19,518 bases of DNA from the NCBI GenBank assembly GCA_938023705.1, contig CALJDJ010000036.1, forward strand, positions 1 to 19,518. The letters run 5' to 3'. The notes below the pieces were generated by a model. That model was not told the DNA's origin. It did not search any database and saw nothing but the letters and a program-made list of their open reading frames with translations. Made by a program: the position numbers and the translations under genes. Below are positions 1 through 7,174 of this stretch, piece after piece. Position 1 is the first letter of the stretch; the number at the start of each line of letters is the position of its first letter. This DNA comes from an uncultured Collinsella sp. (GTDB taxonomy: Bacteria > Actinomycetota > Coriobacteriia > Coriobacteriales > Coriobacteriaceae).

Positions 1-1677
1 GTCCGTACCGAGTCCGGTGCCGTCCCACACAAGGCCGATCACCGACCCATTCTGACCATTATCGGCCATGCAGGCGGCCATGTGCGCATGATGGTGCTGC
101 ACCTCGACGAGCGGCAGATTGTGCTCCCGTGCCTGCTCGCGCGCCCACTGGCTCGATAGATAGCTGGGGTGCAAATCGCAGGCCAAGGCGGCGGGCGCCA
201 AGTCAAAGAGATCTTCCAAGCGCGTGCGCGCGGCGTTCCAGGCATCGAAGGTCTCGCCGTTTTCAACATCGCCGATATGCTGCGACACAAAACAGGTTGC
301 CTCGCCGTTCGCCCCTTCACGAGTGAGCGCAATCGTCGCCTTTTGCTGCGGGCCGCAGGCGAGGATGCAGGGTACAGTGCCGTCGCATGCCGGCAGCGGT
401 AACGGCTGCGGAGCGTATCCGCGGGCGCGGCGCACGGGCATAACGGCGCCGTCGACCACGCGCACTACAGAGTCGTCGTAGCGCGAGAGGATCGCGCGGT
501 CGTTACCGAGCAACGAGTCGGCGATGCCGGCGGCAACGAGGTGTTTCCAGGCAAGGTCGTCGTCGGTCTCGATGGGCTCTTCGCTCAGGTTTCCGCTGGT
601 CATGACGAGCGCGTGCATACCGCGGGCTTCTGCCACGGCAAGCAGCAGATGCTGAAGCGGGGTGTAGGGGAGCATAACGCCAAGCTCGGGCAGGTCGTGC
701 GCGACGGACGGTGCGAGTACGAGGGCGTCGGGAGAATCGCCGTCGCTCCCGCAAACAGCACGCCGGCGCAGCAGCACAATGGGGCGAATGCTGCCGGCCA
801 GCAAGCCGCGCTCAACGTCGTTGACATGGCACAGGCGTTCAACGTCGGCAAGGTCGCGTACCATAACGGCAAGCGGCTTGTTGCTGCGGCGTTTGCGACG
901 GCGCAGCTCGGCTACCGCCTGCTCGTTGGAGGCGTCGCATGCCAAGTGAAATCCGCCCAGACCCTTGATGGCGACGATGCCGCCGCTGGCCAGCAGCTCG
1001 ACGCAGCGCTCGATGATAGCGTCGCTGGCCTCGCGTGTGGTGCCGACGGCCGGTGTCGCGGACGAATTCCCGCACGCATCGCCGTTCACAGCCTCGCGCC
1101 AAGTAATATGCGGCCCGCAATCAAAGCAGGCATCGGGCTGCGCGTGAAAACGCCGGTCGAGTGGGTCGGCATACTCCGCGGCACACTCAGGACACATGGG
1201 AAAACAATTCATCGACGTGGCCGCTCGGTCATAAGGCAGCGACCGGATGATGGTAAAGCGCGGTCCGCAGTTAGTGCAGTTGATAAAGGGGTAGTGATAG
1301 CGTCGGTCGGCGGGATCGAACAACTCGCGCAGGCAATCGTCGCAGGTGGCGATATCGGGCGAGACGAGCGTCGTGTGCGCGGTCTGGTCCTGCGATGCCA
1401 CAATGCGAAAGCCCTGCTCATCGGCAGCGCTCCAGCCGCCAGGCTCCAAATCCGCAATATCGACTCGCTCAACGCGGGCTGCCGCAGGCGCATGCGCAGA
1501 AAGCGCGGCAACAAAAGCATCGAGCGCATCGGCCGGAGCGTGCGCCTCGATATGCACGCCGTCGCCCGCGTTGAGCACCCATCCGCAAATGCCATGCGCC
1601 ATGGCCTCGCGATACACAAACGGCCGCATGCCAACGCCCTGCACAATGCCCGTTACATGAATATGCACATGCCGCAT
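1..1677 (-). CDS. hypF: Carbamoyltransferase HypF, [NiFe]-hydrogenase maturation (partial, C-terminus beyond window)
   Basis: HypF uses carbamoyl phosphate and ATP to make the thiocarboxamide on HypE that becomes the cyanide ligands of the [NiFe]-hydrogenase centre; it acts in the cytoplasm. The 559 residues in view show the family's domain order. The acylphosphatase domain starts MRHVHIHV and has VQGVGMRP (Arg18). Two zinc fingers follow with CX2C-X18-CX2C spacing (Cys112/115/134/137 and 162/165/184/187). A YrdC-like domain has LGGFHLACDA and NKPLAVMVRDL. The Kae1-like domain has the metal-binding HHHAH (residues 528-532) and the WDGTG motif just before the edge. The frame is open from 1677 to base 1; family members are about 750 residues, so roughly 200 are missing. 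The start is chosen for GAGGGGAG just upstream of ATG. It lies 42 nt after nikR on the same strand, so it is probably in a nickel-controlled operon. Confidence 0.96.
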   Translation of the reverse strand, partial: MRHVHIHVTGIVQGVGMRPFVYREAMAHGICGWVLNAGDGVHIEAHAPADALDAFVAALSAHAPAAARVERVDIADLEPGGWSAADEQGFRIVASQDQTAHTTLVSPDIATCDDCLRELFDPADRRYHYPFINCTNCGPRFTIIRSLPYDRAATSMNCFPMCPECAAEYADPLDRRFHAQPDACFDCGPHITWREAVNGDACGNSSATPAVGTTREASDAIIERCVELLASGGIVAIKGLGGFHLACDASNEQAVAELRRRKRRSNKPLAVMVRDLADVERLCHVNDVERGLLAGSIRPIVLLRRRAVCGSDGDSPDALVLAPSVAHDLPELGVMLPYTPLQHLLLAVAEARGMHALVMTSGNLSEEPIETDDDLAWKHLVAAGIADSLLGNDRAILSRYDDSVVRVVDGAVMPVRRARGYAPQPLPLPACDGTVPCILACGPQQKATIALTREGANGEATCFVSQHIGDVENGETFDAWNAARTRLEDLFDLAPAALACDLHPSYLSSQWAREQAREHNLPLVEVQHHHAHMAACMADNGQNGSVIGLVWDGTGLGTD

Positions 1678-1719
1678 GCGACTCCCCTCATCAAAACCGG
1701 CCAAAAAAGGACAGGTGCG

Positions 1720-2232
1720 CTACAGCCCCAGGCTCTGCTTGGTGGCGGCGCACGTGAGCTCGCCGTGCTTAACGCCGCGCAGGCCCAGCAGGCGGTCGGC
1801 TAGTTCGTAGACGCGCTCGCCGCGACCCTTGAGTGCCAGAATCTCCAAGCAGTTGTGGTGATCCAGATGCACGTGCATGGTCGATACGATCTCGTCGGTG
1901 TAGTCGTGCTGCACTTCGTCCAGACGGCGCGTCAGGTCGCCGGTATGGTGGTCGTAGATCATGGTGAGCGACCCGATAACATGCTCATCGGGCGTGCGCA
2001 TCTGCTCCTTGGCGATCGAGGCGCGAATCAGGTCGCGCACGGCCTCGGAGCGGTTGGCCACGTCGCCGCGGCGCGCGATCTGTTCGTCAAAACGGCGCAG
2101 CAGGTCGTCCGGTGCGGTAACCGAAAAGCGGACCAGCTCGGAGCCGGAACCACTACAGTGGCAGCCCGCGTCACCGTCCGCCCCGTGCGGATGCTCGTGC
2201 TCGTACCCGCAGCCGTGCTCGTGTTCGGCCAC
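1720..2232 (-). CDS. nikR: Nickel-responsive regulator NikR with His/Cys-rich N-terminal extension
   Basis: NikR is a tetrameric ribbon-helix-helix repressor that binds DNA when loaded with Ni(II), usually shutting nickel uptake. The DNA-binding part is residues about 33-75 (RFSVTAPDDLL, NRSEAVRDLIR). The C-terminal ACT-like domain keeps the expected square-planar nickel ligands: His109 (VQHDY), then His120, His122 and Cys128 in MHVHLDHHNCLE, matching E. coli H76/H87/H89/C95 in order and spacing. The 170-residue length exceeds the usual 130-150 because of a roughly 32-residue leader rich in His and Cys (His 4, 6, 12, 14, 16, 25; Cys 8, 24, 26). The start is GTG, one base after the stop of the upstream 82-residue gene, which suggests translational coupling. 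An internal start would remove the leader, but no equally good start is seen. The family call is firm; metal binding by the leader is inference. Confidence 0.93.
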   Translation of the reverse strand: MAEHEHGCGYEHEHPHGADGDAGCHCSGSGSELVRFSVTAPDDLLRRFDEQIARRGDVANRSEAVRDLIRASIAKEQMRTPDEHVIGSLTMIYDHHTGDLTRRLDEVQHDYTDEIVSTMHVHLDHHNCLEILALKGRGERVYELADRLLGLRGVKHGELTCAATKQSLGL

Positions 2233-2233
2233 G

Positions 2234-2482
2234 TTACACCAGCTTCACGGAGCCGACGGAGTTGTGGTCGGCCTCGATGGCTTCCTCGTAGCCCTCGAGT
2301 GCGTCGTGGGCCTCGTGCAGCGCGGCCATGGCTGCCTCGAGCTTGGCGCCGATGCGCTCCATGTCAAAATTCTCGGTCGCATGCAGCAGCTGATGGCTCC
2401 ATTCGTGAGCGAGCTCGATGGTGTCGTCGACCTGCTTGACGCTCATGGCAAGCTGGCTCATGTTCATTCCAACATCATGCAT
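2234..2482 (-). CDS. Small unknown protein, first gene of the nickel operon (82 aa)
   Basis: I do not recognise this protein. It has no membrane segment or signal peptide. It reads as mostly helical and acidic, with heptad-like stretches (KLEAAMAALHEAHDALEGYEEAIEA) and several scattered His and Met residues (MHDVGMNMS, HEWSHQLLHA). The start ATG at 2482 is preceded by AAAAGGAG at good spacing. The stop lies one base before the GTG of nikR, so the two are almost certainly cotranscribed and perhaps translationally coupled, with hypF following. A role in nickel handling or in controlling NikR is suggested by position only. A small helical-bundle protein is the most that can be said from sequence. 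Confidence 0.8.
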   Translation of the reverse strand: MHDVGMNMSQLAMSVKQVDDTIELAHEWSHQLLHATENFDMERIGAKLEAAMAALHEAHDALEGYEEAIEADHNSVGSVKLV

Positions 2483-2556
2483 GGGAAATCTCCTTTTGTA
2501 TGGGGCAGTTCAGTGGTTCAGATTTTACTACGCTCGCTCTATGCGCTGCTGCATAA

Positions 2557-2591
2557 GAAAACGGGTACGAGTCTGTGTGACTCGCACCCGT
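2557..2591 (-). terminator. Rho-independent terminator downstream of trxA
   Basis: A 12-bp stem (2561-2572 with 2580-2591, one G-T wobble) with a 7-nt loop is followed on the minus strand by TTTTC. It lies about 110 nt past the trxA stop, between trxA and the nickel operon. A second smaller hairpin (2658-2664 with 2670-2676, 7 bp) sits between the trxA stop and this one and lacks a T-run. Confidence 0.7.
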
Positions 2592-2703
2592 TCACTGGGG
2601 GCTGTTTGTGACTACCATACTATCCGTGGTCGCACGCGCCGCACCCGGCAGTCCGGCGAGCGGTGCAAAACCGCTCATGGACGGCGGGCAAGTAACAAGC
2701 GTA

Positions 2704-3024
2704 TTACAGATGCTTCTCCAGCAGCGCCTGCAGCCTCGCCTTGGGCAGAGCGCCAACCGAGCGGTCAATCTCCTCGCCGTTCTTAAACACAATCAGCGTG
2801 GGGATGCTCATGACGCCATACTTCATGGCCAGGTCCTGGTTGTCGTCGACGTTGCATTTGGCAACGGCAAGCTTGCCTGCCAGCTCATCGGCTACCTCGT
2901 CCACGATGGGCGAGAGCGATCGGCAGGGCCCGCACCAGGGCGCCCAAAAATCGACCAGCACGGGCAGGCTGTCGTTAACGATGGAATCGAAGTTCTCGGG
3001 GGTAATCTGCTTAATGTCAGCCAT
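2704..3024 (-). CDS. trxA: Thioredoxin
   Basis: This is a cytoplasmic dithiol-disulfide oxidoreductase that keeps protein cysteines reduced, normally recharged by thioredoxin reductase. The 106-residue protein is standard family length. It carries the catalytic WCGPC at residues 30-34 (Cys31, Cys34), the buried Asp in PVLVDFWAPW, and the cis-proline in SIPT (Pro75) opposite the active site. The reading frame stays open upstream, but ATG 3024 is chosen because GGAGG sits just before it and the protein then begins MADIKQIT as is typical. It appears monocistronic, with its own terminator at 2557-2591, and is divergent from the gene at 3161. No reductase gene is nearby. Confidence 0.95.
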   Translation of the reverse strand: MADIKQITPENFDSIVNDSLPVLVDFWAPWCGPCRSLSPIVDEVADELAGKLAVAKCNVDDNQDLAMKYGVMSIPTLIVFKNGEEIDRSVGALPKARLQALLEKHL

Positions 3025-3126
3025 GGTGACCTCCATAATACGACGCGGCTCGGCCGCGTAAAACTCAGTACGACCGTGCTTATACCCAGCCGCCCGCAAA
3101 GCAACCACTCGCGGGCAGCTCTTTTA

Positions 3127-3132
3127 TATAAT
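3127..3132 (+). promoter_or_regulatory. Candidate -10 box for the 3161 gene
   Basis: A perfect TATAAT lies 28 nt before the ATG at 3161, in an AT-rich patch unlike its GC-rich surroundings. No good -35 hexamer lies 16-18 bp upstream, so this is tentative. A GCCCGC...GCGGGC inverted repeat (about 3092-3117) lies immediately upstream in the trxA-divergent region. Confidence 0.45.
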
Positions 3133-3160
3133 GGTGGGCACGCAAACGATTGGAGAGCGC

Positions 3161-3736
3161 ATGTCCACGTCACAAAGCCAGAAAAAAGAAGCCATCGCCC
3201 AGGCGACCGAGCAGGAGCTCACATCGCTTGCGGTCCGTGGCGTGCGCATCGTGGGCAACGCGTGCTCGCCGATCGTGCTGGTCAAAGGCGATTTGGACGA
3301 GGCCGAGCGTTCGGGCGGCGAGCTGGCTGCCGGTCCGGACGGTGCTGCGCTGCGCAAGGCGCTTGGGGCCATCGGCTACGCGCCCGAGGATTTTTGCGTG
3401 CTGGCAAGCGTCGCCGGCGCAGGCGACGGAGCGGTCGCGGTGGGCGAGACTCTGCCGTGCGAGCTGTTCCGCGAGGCGCTTGAGTCTCTGGATCCCGAGG
3501 CGGTGCTGCTGCTCGATAACAGCGCGGCCGATGCCATGCGCGAAACCTACGCCGATATGCTCGTGGCGATTGATGACTTCGACACCGCCATGCTCAAGCC
3601 CGGCCTGGTCGCCCATGTGCAGGGCCGCCGCGTGCTCGCGCTCGATGGCTTTGAGGCGGCGCTGACCGACAAAGCGGCCAAGCAGCGCATGTGGGCCTAC
3701 ATCAAGCAGCTGACCCCGGCGGTCGCTCCACTGTAG
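3161..3736 (+). CDS. Possible degenerate uracil-DNA glycosylase-fold protein (191 aa)
   Basis: This call is tentative. Three blocks fall in the order and spacing of family-4-like uracil-DNA glycosylases. The first is GGELAAGPDGAALRKALGAIG (about residues 52-72), resembling the family's 'GRPFVGpaGqlLd..L..iG' block. The second is LESLDPEAVLLLDNSAADAM (108-127), resembling 'i..l.PkvivlLG..Aa..l'. The third is the C-terminal FEAALTDKAAKQRMWAYIKQL (163-183), resembling 'HPs.llr.p..k...w.dl..l'. The catalytic GEAPG motif appears as VKGDLDEAE, the HP of the third motif is lost, and the four Fe-S cysteines of family 4 are not evident. It is therefore probably a non-catalytic relative, or the likeness is coincidental. 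ATG 3161 is chosen for the TTGGAGAG upstream; the longer frame from 3131 has no ribosome site. It is a single gene, divergent from trxA and convergent with the sensor kinase. Confidence 0.8.
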   Translation: MSTSQSQKKEAIAQATEQELTSLAVRGVRIVGNACSPIVLVKGDLDEAERSGGELAAGPDGAALRKALGAIGYAPEDFCVLASVAGAGDGAVAVGETLPCELFREALESLDPEAVLLLDNSAADAMRETYADMLVAIDDFDTAMLKPGLVAHVQGRRVLALDGFEAALTDKAAKQRMWAYIKQLTPAVAPL

Positions 3737-3800
3737 CGGATCGGCACCGGCGAGCGATTGCCTGGCGGGCGAGGCGCGCCGCGAGATCGGCGCCGTACTT

Positions 3801-5078
3801 CTACATCACAGCGCGCAGCTCAAACCGATCGCCGTTAATGCGGAACTGGCAGTTGCCGTTCATGCGCTCCACGGCAAGTTTGATGCTCTTGGTTCCAAAG
3901 CCGTGGCCCGCATGCCGGGTCACGGGCATGCCGTCGACCATGCGCGGCGCGCGGTCAAACGTGTTGGAAACTAACAGCAACAGCTGGCCGTCCTCAAGTC
4001 GCAGGTCAAGGTCGACGAATCGCTTTCCTTGGGGTGCGGCGCTTGCGGCGGTGATAGCGTTTTCCAAGGCATTTGAGAGCACGCTAAACAGGTCGGCGTC
4101 ACCTACGTGGACGGTTTCGGGTACGGCGGCGCGCAGGTTGGCGGTAATGCCGTTTCTATTGATATCTGAGTTGAATGACGAAAGCGCGATGTTTACGGTC
4201 TCGTTGGCGCAGAAGCGGCGTACGGCGGTGCGGTCGCCGGCTTCGCAGAGCTCATCGATGCGTTTGAGCGCCTCGTCGGTGTGGCCCTCCTCAATTAAAG
4301 TGGCCAGGCCGCGTAGGAAGTGGCGCATATCGTGGCGAAGAATCGACAGCTCGCGCCCAGATTGACGCCAAGCCTCGAGCTCTTTGATGGCGGCGCTGTC
4401 GCGGGTTTCGAGCATCCAACGCTCTCGCTCGGCGGTTTCCTTTTCTTCGTATTCGCGCAGGTAAACGGCAAGAAACATAAGATAGAAGGCACAGAGCGCA
4501 AATGCCAAAAACTCAACTGTCACCACCGAGCCCGAGTGGAACAGCGTGGTGTAGACGTTGGTGGCATAGTCAAAGATGTAATAGACGAGCGGCAGGATTA
4601 AAAGGATGCCCAGCTCGGTGGGGCTTTTAATCGCCAAGCGGGGTCCAATGTCGCCGGCCCAATGCAGCAGGACGGCAAAGACGCCGAGCGTGGTAGCGAT
4701 GCGTGCCAGATAGTACGCGATCTGAGAATCGGTTGCGGCAAATGCGGCGATGCCCATCCAATTGCTGAACTGGCAGCTCAGATAGGCGCTGGTGACGCCC
4801 AACGTCGCGAGTAGCGGACTCAAGTGGTAGCGCGCGCATAGGTAGACGGTAAGCGGCAAGTGCACGACGAGCGGATAGACCTGACGGGCAAAAAGCTCTC
4901 CGCCAACGACATTGGCGATCGAAAAGGCAGCGCCGGTTGCGGCTCCGACCCCCACCAACTCGAGTGCATGGCGTCGATTGATTTCGATACCGCACAGCGC
5001 CGCCGAGGCAAAGACGCCAAAGAGCAGCGTCGTGGCGTGGTGGATTGCCCAAAGGACCATTTCGACCGAGGAGATCAT
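3801..5078 (-). CDS. Membrane sensor histidine kinase, GHKL/AgrC-like (LytTR partner)
   Basis: This is the sensor of a two-component pair. Residues 1-205 are hydrophobic with about six membrane-spanning segments, and there is no large extracellular domain. A cytoplasmic coiled stretch (about 206-240) leads to the H-box ILRHDMRHFL (His249 is the likely phosphoacceptor). The N-box is SVLSNALENAI (about 332-342) and the G-box GHGFGTKSI (391-399). The short GHKL ATPase with an R-H-D-M-R-H box is typical of AgrC/VirS-type kinases, which pair with LytTR regulators, as here. The start ATG overlaps the stop of the response regulator by one base (TGATG), with GGAGG upstream. The 425-residue length is normal. 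The signal is unknown; AgrC relatives sense peptides, but no peptide precursor is visible nearby. Confidence 0.93.
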   Translation of the reverse strand: MISSVEMVLWAIHHATTLLFGVFASAALCGIEINRRHALELVGVGAATGAAFSIANVVGGELFARQVYPLVVHLPLTVYLCARYHLSPLLATLGVTSAYLSCQFSNWMGIAAFAATDSQIAYYLARIATTLGVFAVLLHWAGDIGPRLAIKSPTELGILLILPLVYYIFDYATNVYTTLFHSGSVVTVEFLAFALCAFYLMFLAVYLREYEEKETAERERWMLETRDSAAIKELEAWRQSGRELSILRHDMRHFLRGLATLIEEGHTDEALKRIDELCEAGDRTAVRRFCANETVNIALSSFNSDINRNGITANLRAAVPETVHVGDADLFSVLSNALENAITAASAAPQGKRFVDLDLRLEDGQLLLLVSNTFDRAPRMVDGMPVTRHAGHGFGTKSIKLAVERMNGNCQFRINGDRFELRAVM

Positions 5079-5800
5079 CAGCGCCTCCCGCCCTCAAAGC
5101 GCACCGCAAAGTAGGCGTCTTGGAACCCCTGCTTGCTGCTGCGCGACAGCGGAATGCACGCGCCCGAGCGCATGACGATGTCTGTGCGATCGAAGTGGTC
5201 GATGTTGCGCAAGTTGACCTGGTAGCTACGGTGGCATTTAAAGAAGGTGGCATTTTGCGCCAAACGGTCCTCGACGCTGCGGAACGACTCGAGTGCCTCG
5301 ATATCGCGTCCGTCGCGCAGGTGGAAGACCACGTGCTTGTTGCGCGCCTCGGCATATTCGATGTCGGACAGGCGCAGGGCGTGGTAGCCAAAGGACGTTT
5401 TGATCACGAGCTCGTCGGTTGCCGCCGGGCGCATGCTCGAAAGTTCGTCGAGTAACTGCGCCAGGCGTTCGTAAGTCACGGGCTTGAGCAGATAGTCGAA
5501 GGCGCGGACCTCGTAGGACTCCAGTGCAAACTCGGGCGACGAGGTGAGGAACACCAGGCGCACGGCGGTGTCGGCCTGGCGCAATTCGCGTGCGGTGTCC
5601 ATGCCGTTGACGAGCGGCATGATCATGTCGAGCAGGATGATGTCGGCGCGCGACGCGGCATGGCGCGCCAGCAGGTCCTCGCCGCGCGTAACGAGCGCAA
5701 CATCGACCGCCGTGCCCGTCTCGATCGACCAACGGTCGATCATCCGGTGCAGTCTATCTAGAAAAGCGACGTCATCGTCGCAGGCAATAATCTTGAGCAT
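5078..5800 (-). CDS. LytTR-family response regulator
   Basis: This is the DNA-binding partner of the kinase at 3801. The receiver domain (about 1-120) has the acidic pocket CDDD (8-10), the phosphorylation Asp58 in IILLDMIMP, the switch Thr86 (FLTSS) and Lys106 (LLKP). The LytTR domain (about 130-240) has the expected IEYAEARNKHVVFHLRDG and FFKCHRSYQVNL blocks. The length of 240 residues is standard. The start ATG 5800 follows AAGGGGG; a longer frame reaching 5887 is rejected because the receiver domain begins exactly at MLKIIACDDD. The order is regulator first, then kinase. No LytTR repeat sites were recognised in the window, so targets are unknown. Confidence 0.94.
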   Translation of the reverse strand: MLKIIACDDDVAFLDRLHRMIDRWSIETGTAVDVALVTRGEDLLARHAASRADIILLDMIMPLVNGMDTARELRQADTAVRLVFLTSSPEFALESYEVRAFDYLLKPVTYERLAQLLDELSSMRPAATDELVIKTSFGYHALRLSDIEYAEARNKHVVFHLRDGRDIEALESFRSVEDRLAQNATFFKCHRSYQVNLRNIDHFDRTDIVMRSGACIPLSRSSKQGFQDAYFAVRFEGGRR

Positions 5801-6008
5801 TCTGAGCCCCCTTAGTAGTTCGATTTTGCCACATTGGGCGCGGACCGCTCGCGGAGGCGTGTCCCATTTGCGCCCCACGGCGTGCAACTCGCGCCGAGCG
5901 GAATTGCGGTGGCGAAAGATGCCTCCTGCGCTATCGAGAGCTCGGCTATCCTCAGCTTGCCAGTTCGAATATGGACTTGCCGCATGGTCGAATCTTTATT
6001 TCAACTTT

Positions 6009-6052
6009 ACACCTAGGTTTACAGCTGTCTTGTCAGCTGTAAACCTAGGTGT
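6009..6052 (+). promoter_or_regulatory. 44-bp inverted repeat, likely NiaR operator of the nad operon
   Basis: Two perfect 19-bp arms (ACACCTAGGTTTACAGCTG and its complement) flank a 6-bp centre TCTTGT. Each arm itself contains the palindromes ACCTAGGT and CAGCTG, giving a nested dyad. No T-run follows on either strand, so it is not a terminator. It covers the best nadA promoter (-35 inside the dyad, -10 just after it). The operon it precedes ends in a NiaR-type repressor, so NiaR binding is the natural inference. The match to published NiaR sites was not checked. Confidence 0.8.
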
Positions 6053-6058
6053 CATACT
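6030..6058 (+). promoter_or_regulatory. nadA promoter (TTGTCA - 17 bp - CATACT)
   Basis: The -35 TTGTCA (6030-6035, 5/6 to consensus) and -10 CATACT (6053-6058, 4/6) are separated by exactly 17 bp. Transcription would begin near 6065, leaving a leader of about 30 nt. The -35 falls in the centre of the 44-bp inverted repeat, so a bound repressor would exclude RNA polymerase. Confidence 0.6.
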
Positions 6059-6093
6059 AAAGCCCCAAGATTCGCCAAAAGAGAGGGGCCTTG

Positions 6094-7119
6094 ATGGCAC
6101 AGAGCGCGAACATGGATGCGTCGGAGCTTGCACGCGATATCGCGGCCGGCCTAGCATCGGCAACGACGGCAACGGAGCGCGCGGCATTGGTGCCCGCAGA
6201 GCTCGTCGAGGCCATTCAGCAACTTAAAACCCAGCGCGACGCGGTGATCCTGGCGCACTATTACGTGGCGCCCGAGGTCCAGGCTGTGGCCGATTACGTC
6301 GGCGACAGCTTCTACCTGGCAAAGCTTGCCAAGAGCCTGCCGCAGCAGACCATCGTGCTGTGCGGCGTGGAGTTTATGGGCGAGAGCGCCAAGCTGCTCA
6401 ATCCCACCAAGACCGTGCTGCTGCCCGAGCCGGGCGCGGACTGTCCCATGGCGCACATGGTCAAGCGCGAGACGGTCGATGCGGCGCGCGCCGAGTACGG
6501 CGACGACCTGGCCGTGGTCTGCTACGTCAACTCCACGGTCGAGATCAAGAGCTGGAGTGACGTGTGCGTTACCAGCTCAAACGCCGTCAAGATCGTCTCC
6601 GAGCTGCCGCAGCAGCACATCTTGTTCATTCCCGACCAAAACCTCGGCCGCTTCGTAGCCGAGCAGGTGCCGCAAAAGCACGTCATTCTCAACAACGGCT
6701 ACTGCCCGCGCCATCACATCATCACCGTCGAGCAGATCGTCGACGCGACGGAGACCCACCCCGACGCGCTCGTGCTGGCGCATCCTGAGTGCAAGGCCGA
6801 CGTTTTGGCCGAGGCCGACTACATCGGCTCCACCGCCGGCATCATTAAGTACGCCGAGGAGTCCGACGCGAGCGAGTTCATCATCGTGACGGTCCGCGGC
6901 GTGCTCTACGAGCTCGAGCGCCGCTGCCAGGGCACCGGCAAGAAGTTCTACTTCCCCGCGGTGCAGCCCACCTGCGTCAACATGGATCTCATCACGCTCG
7001 AAAAGCTCGTGCGCTGCCTGGAGACGGGCGAGGGCGAGGTGCAGATTGGCGTGTCGGACAAGGCCGCCGATCAGGCCAAGCTCACGCTCGACCGCATGCT
7101 CGAGTACGCAGCGCGCTAG
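6094..7119 (+). CDS. nadA: Quinolinate synthase NadA
   Basis: NadA condenses iminoaspartate with dihydroxyacetone phosphate to quinolinate, the second step of de novo NAD synthesis, using a [4Fe-4S] cluster. The 341-residue protein has the three cluster cysteines: Cys117 in PGADCPMAH, Cys204 in NNGYCPRHH and Cys294 in QPTCVNM. The first spacing of 87 residues equals E. coli C113 to C200. The substrate-binding regions ILAHYYVAPEVQ, VGDSFYLAKLA and GSTAGIIKYA are present. ATG 6094 is preceded by GAGAGGGG; a TTG three bases earlier is less likely. It is the first gene of nadA-nadB-nadC-niaR, behind the inverted-repeat operator. The oxygen-sensitive cluster fits an anaerobe. Confidence 0.97.
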   Translation: MAQSANMDASELARDIAAGLASATTATERAALVPAELVEAIQQLKTQRDAVILAHYYVAPEVQAVADYVGDSFYLAKLAKSLPQQTIVLCGVEFMGESAKLLNPTKTVLLPEPGADCPMAHMVKRETVDAARAEYGDDLAVVCYVNSTVEIKSWSDVCVTSSNAVKIVSELPQQHILFIPDQNLGRFVAEQVPQKHVILNNGYCPRHHIITVEQIVDATETHPDALVLAHPECKADVLAEADYIGSTAGIIKYAEESDASEFIIVTVRGVLYELERRCQGTGKKFYFPAVQPTCVNMDLITLEKLVRCLETGEGEVQIGVSDKAADQAKLTLDRMLEYAAR

Positions 7120-7130
7120 AACAATGCGGC

Positions 7131-7149
7131 ATGAGGGACGGTCCCTTAT
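7131..7149. repeat. Short GGGAC palindrome between nadA and nadB
   Basis: ATGAGGGAC and GTCCCTTAT flank a single G (9-bp arms, one G-T wobble) in the 55-nt nadA-nadB gap. The same GAGGGACG core recurs near 17989 and related GGGAC-loop palindromes occur at 10614 and 15374, so this is probably one of a family of short intergenic repeats. It ends 25 nt before the nadB start and might influence nadB translation. Confidence 0.5.
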
Positions 7150-7174
7150 GTCACATTCAAGGGAGAGGATTCCT

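Noticed and set aside
541..1803. 420-codon open frame on the plus strand
   Set aside because: It lies opposite hypF, which has all its motifs on the minus strand; this is a shadow frame of GC-rich coding sequence.
2483..2620. NikR operator before the nickel operon
   Set aside because: GTATGG (about 2497) and CCATAC (about 2615) are over 100 nt apart, far from the GTATGA-N16-TCATAC design; no closer dyad was found.
2608..3483. 291-codon plus-strand frame across trxA
   Set aside because: It overlaps trxA antisense and runs into the well-supported gene at 3161 in another frame.
3737..3800. Terminator between the convergent genes ending at 3736 and 3801
   Set aside because: GC-rich partial repeats exist (GGCGCGCC and GATCGGC repeats) but there is no stable stem followed by Ts.
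6009..6052. Inverted repeat as a transcription terminator
   Set aside because: There is no T-run on either side, and it overlaps a good promoter upstream of nadA. An operator explains it better.
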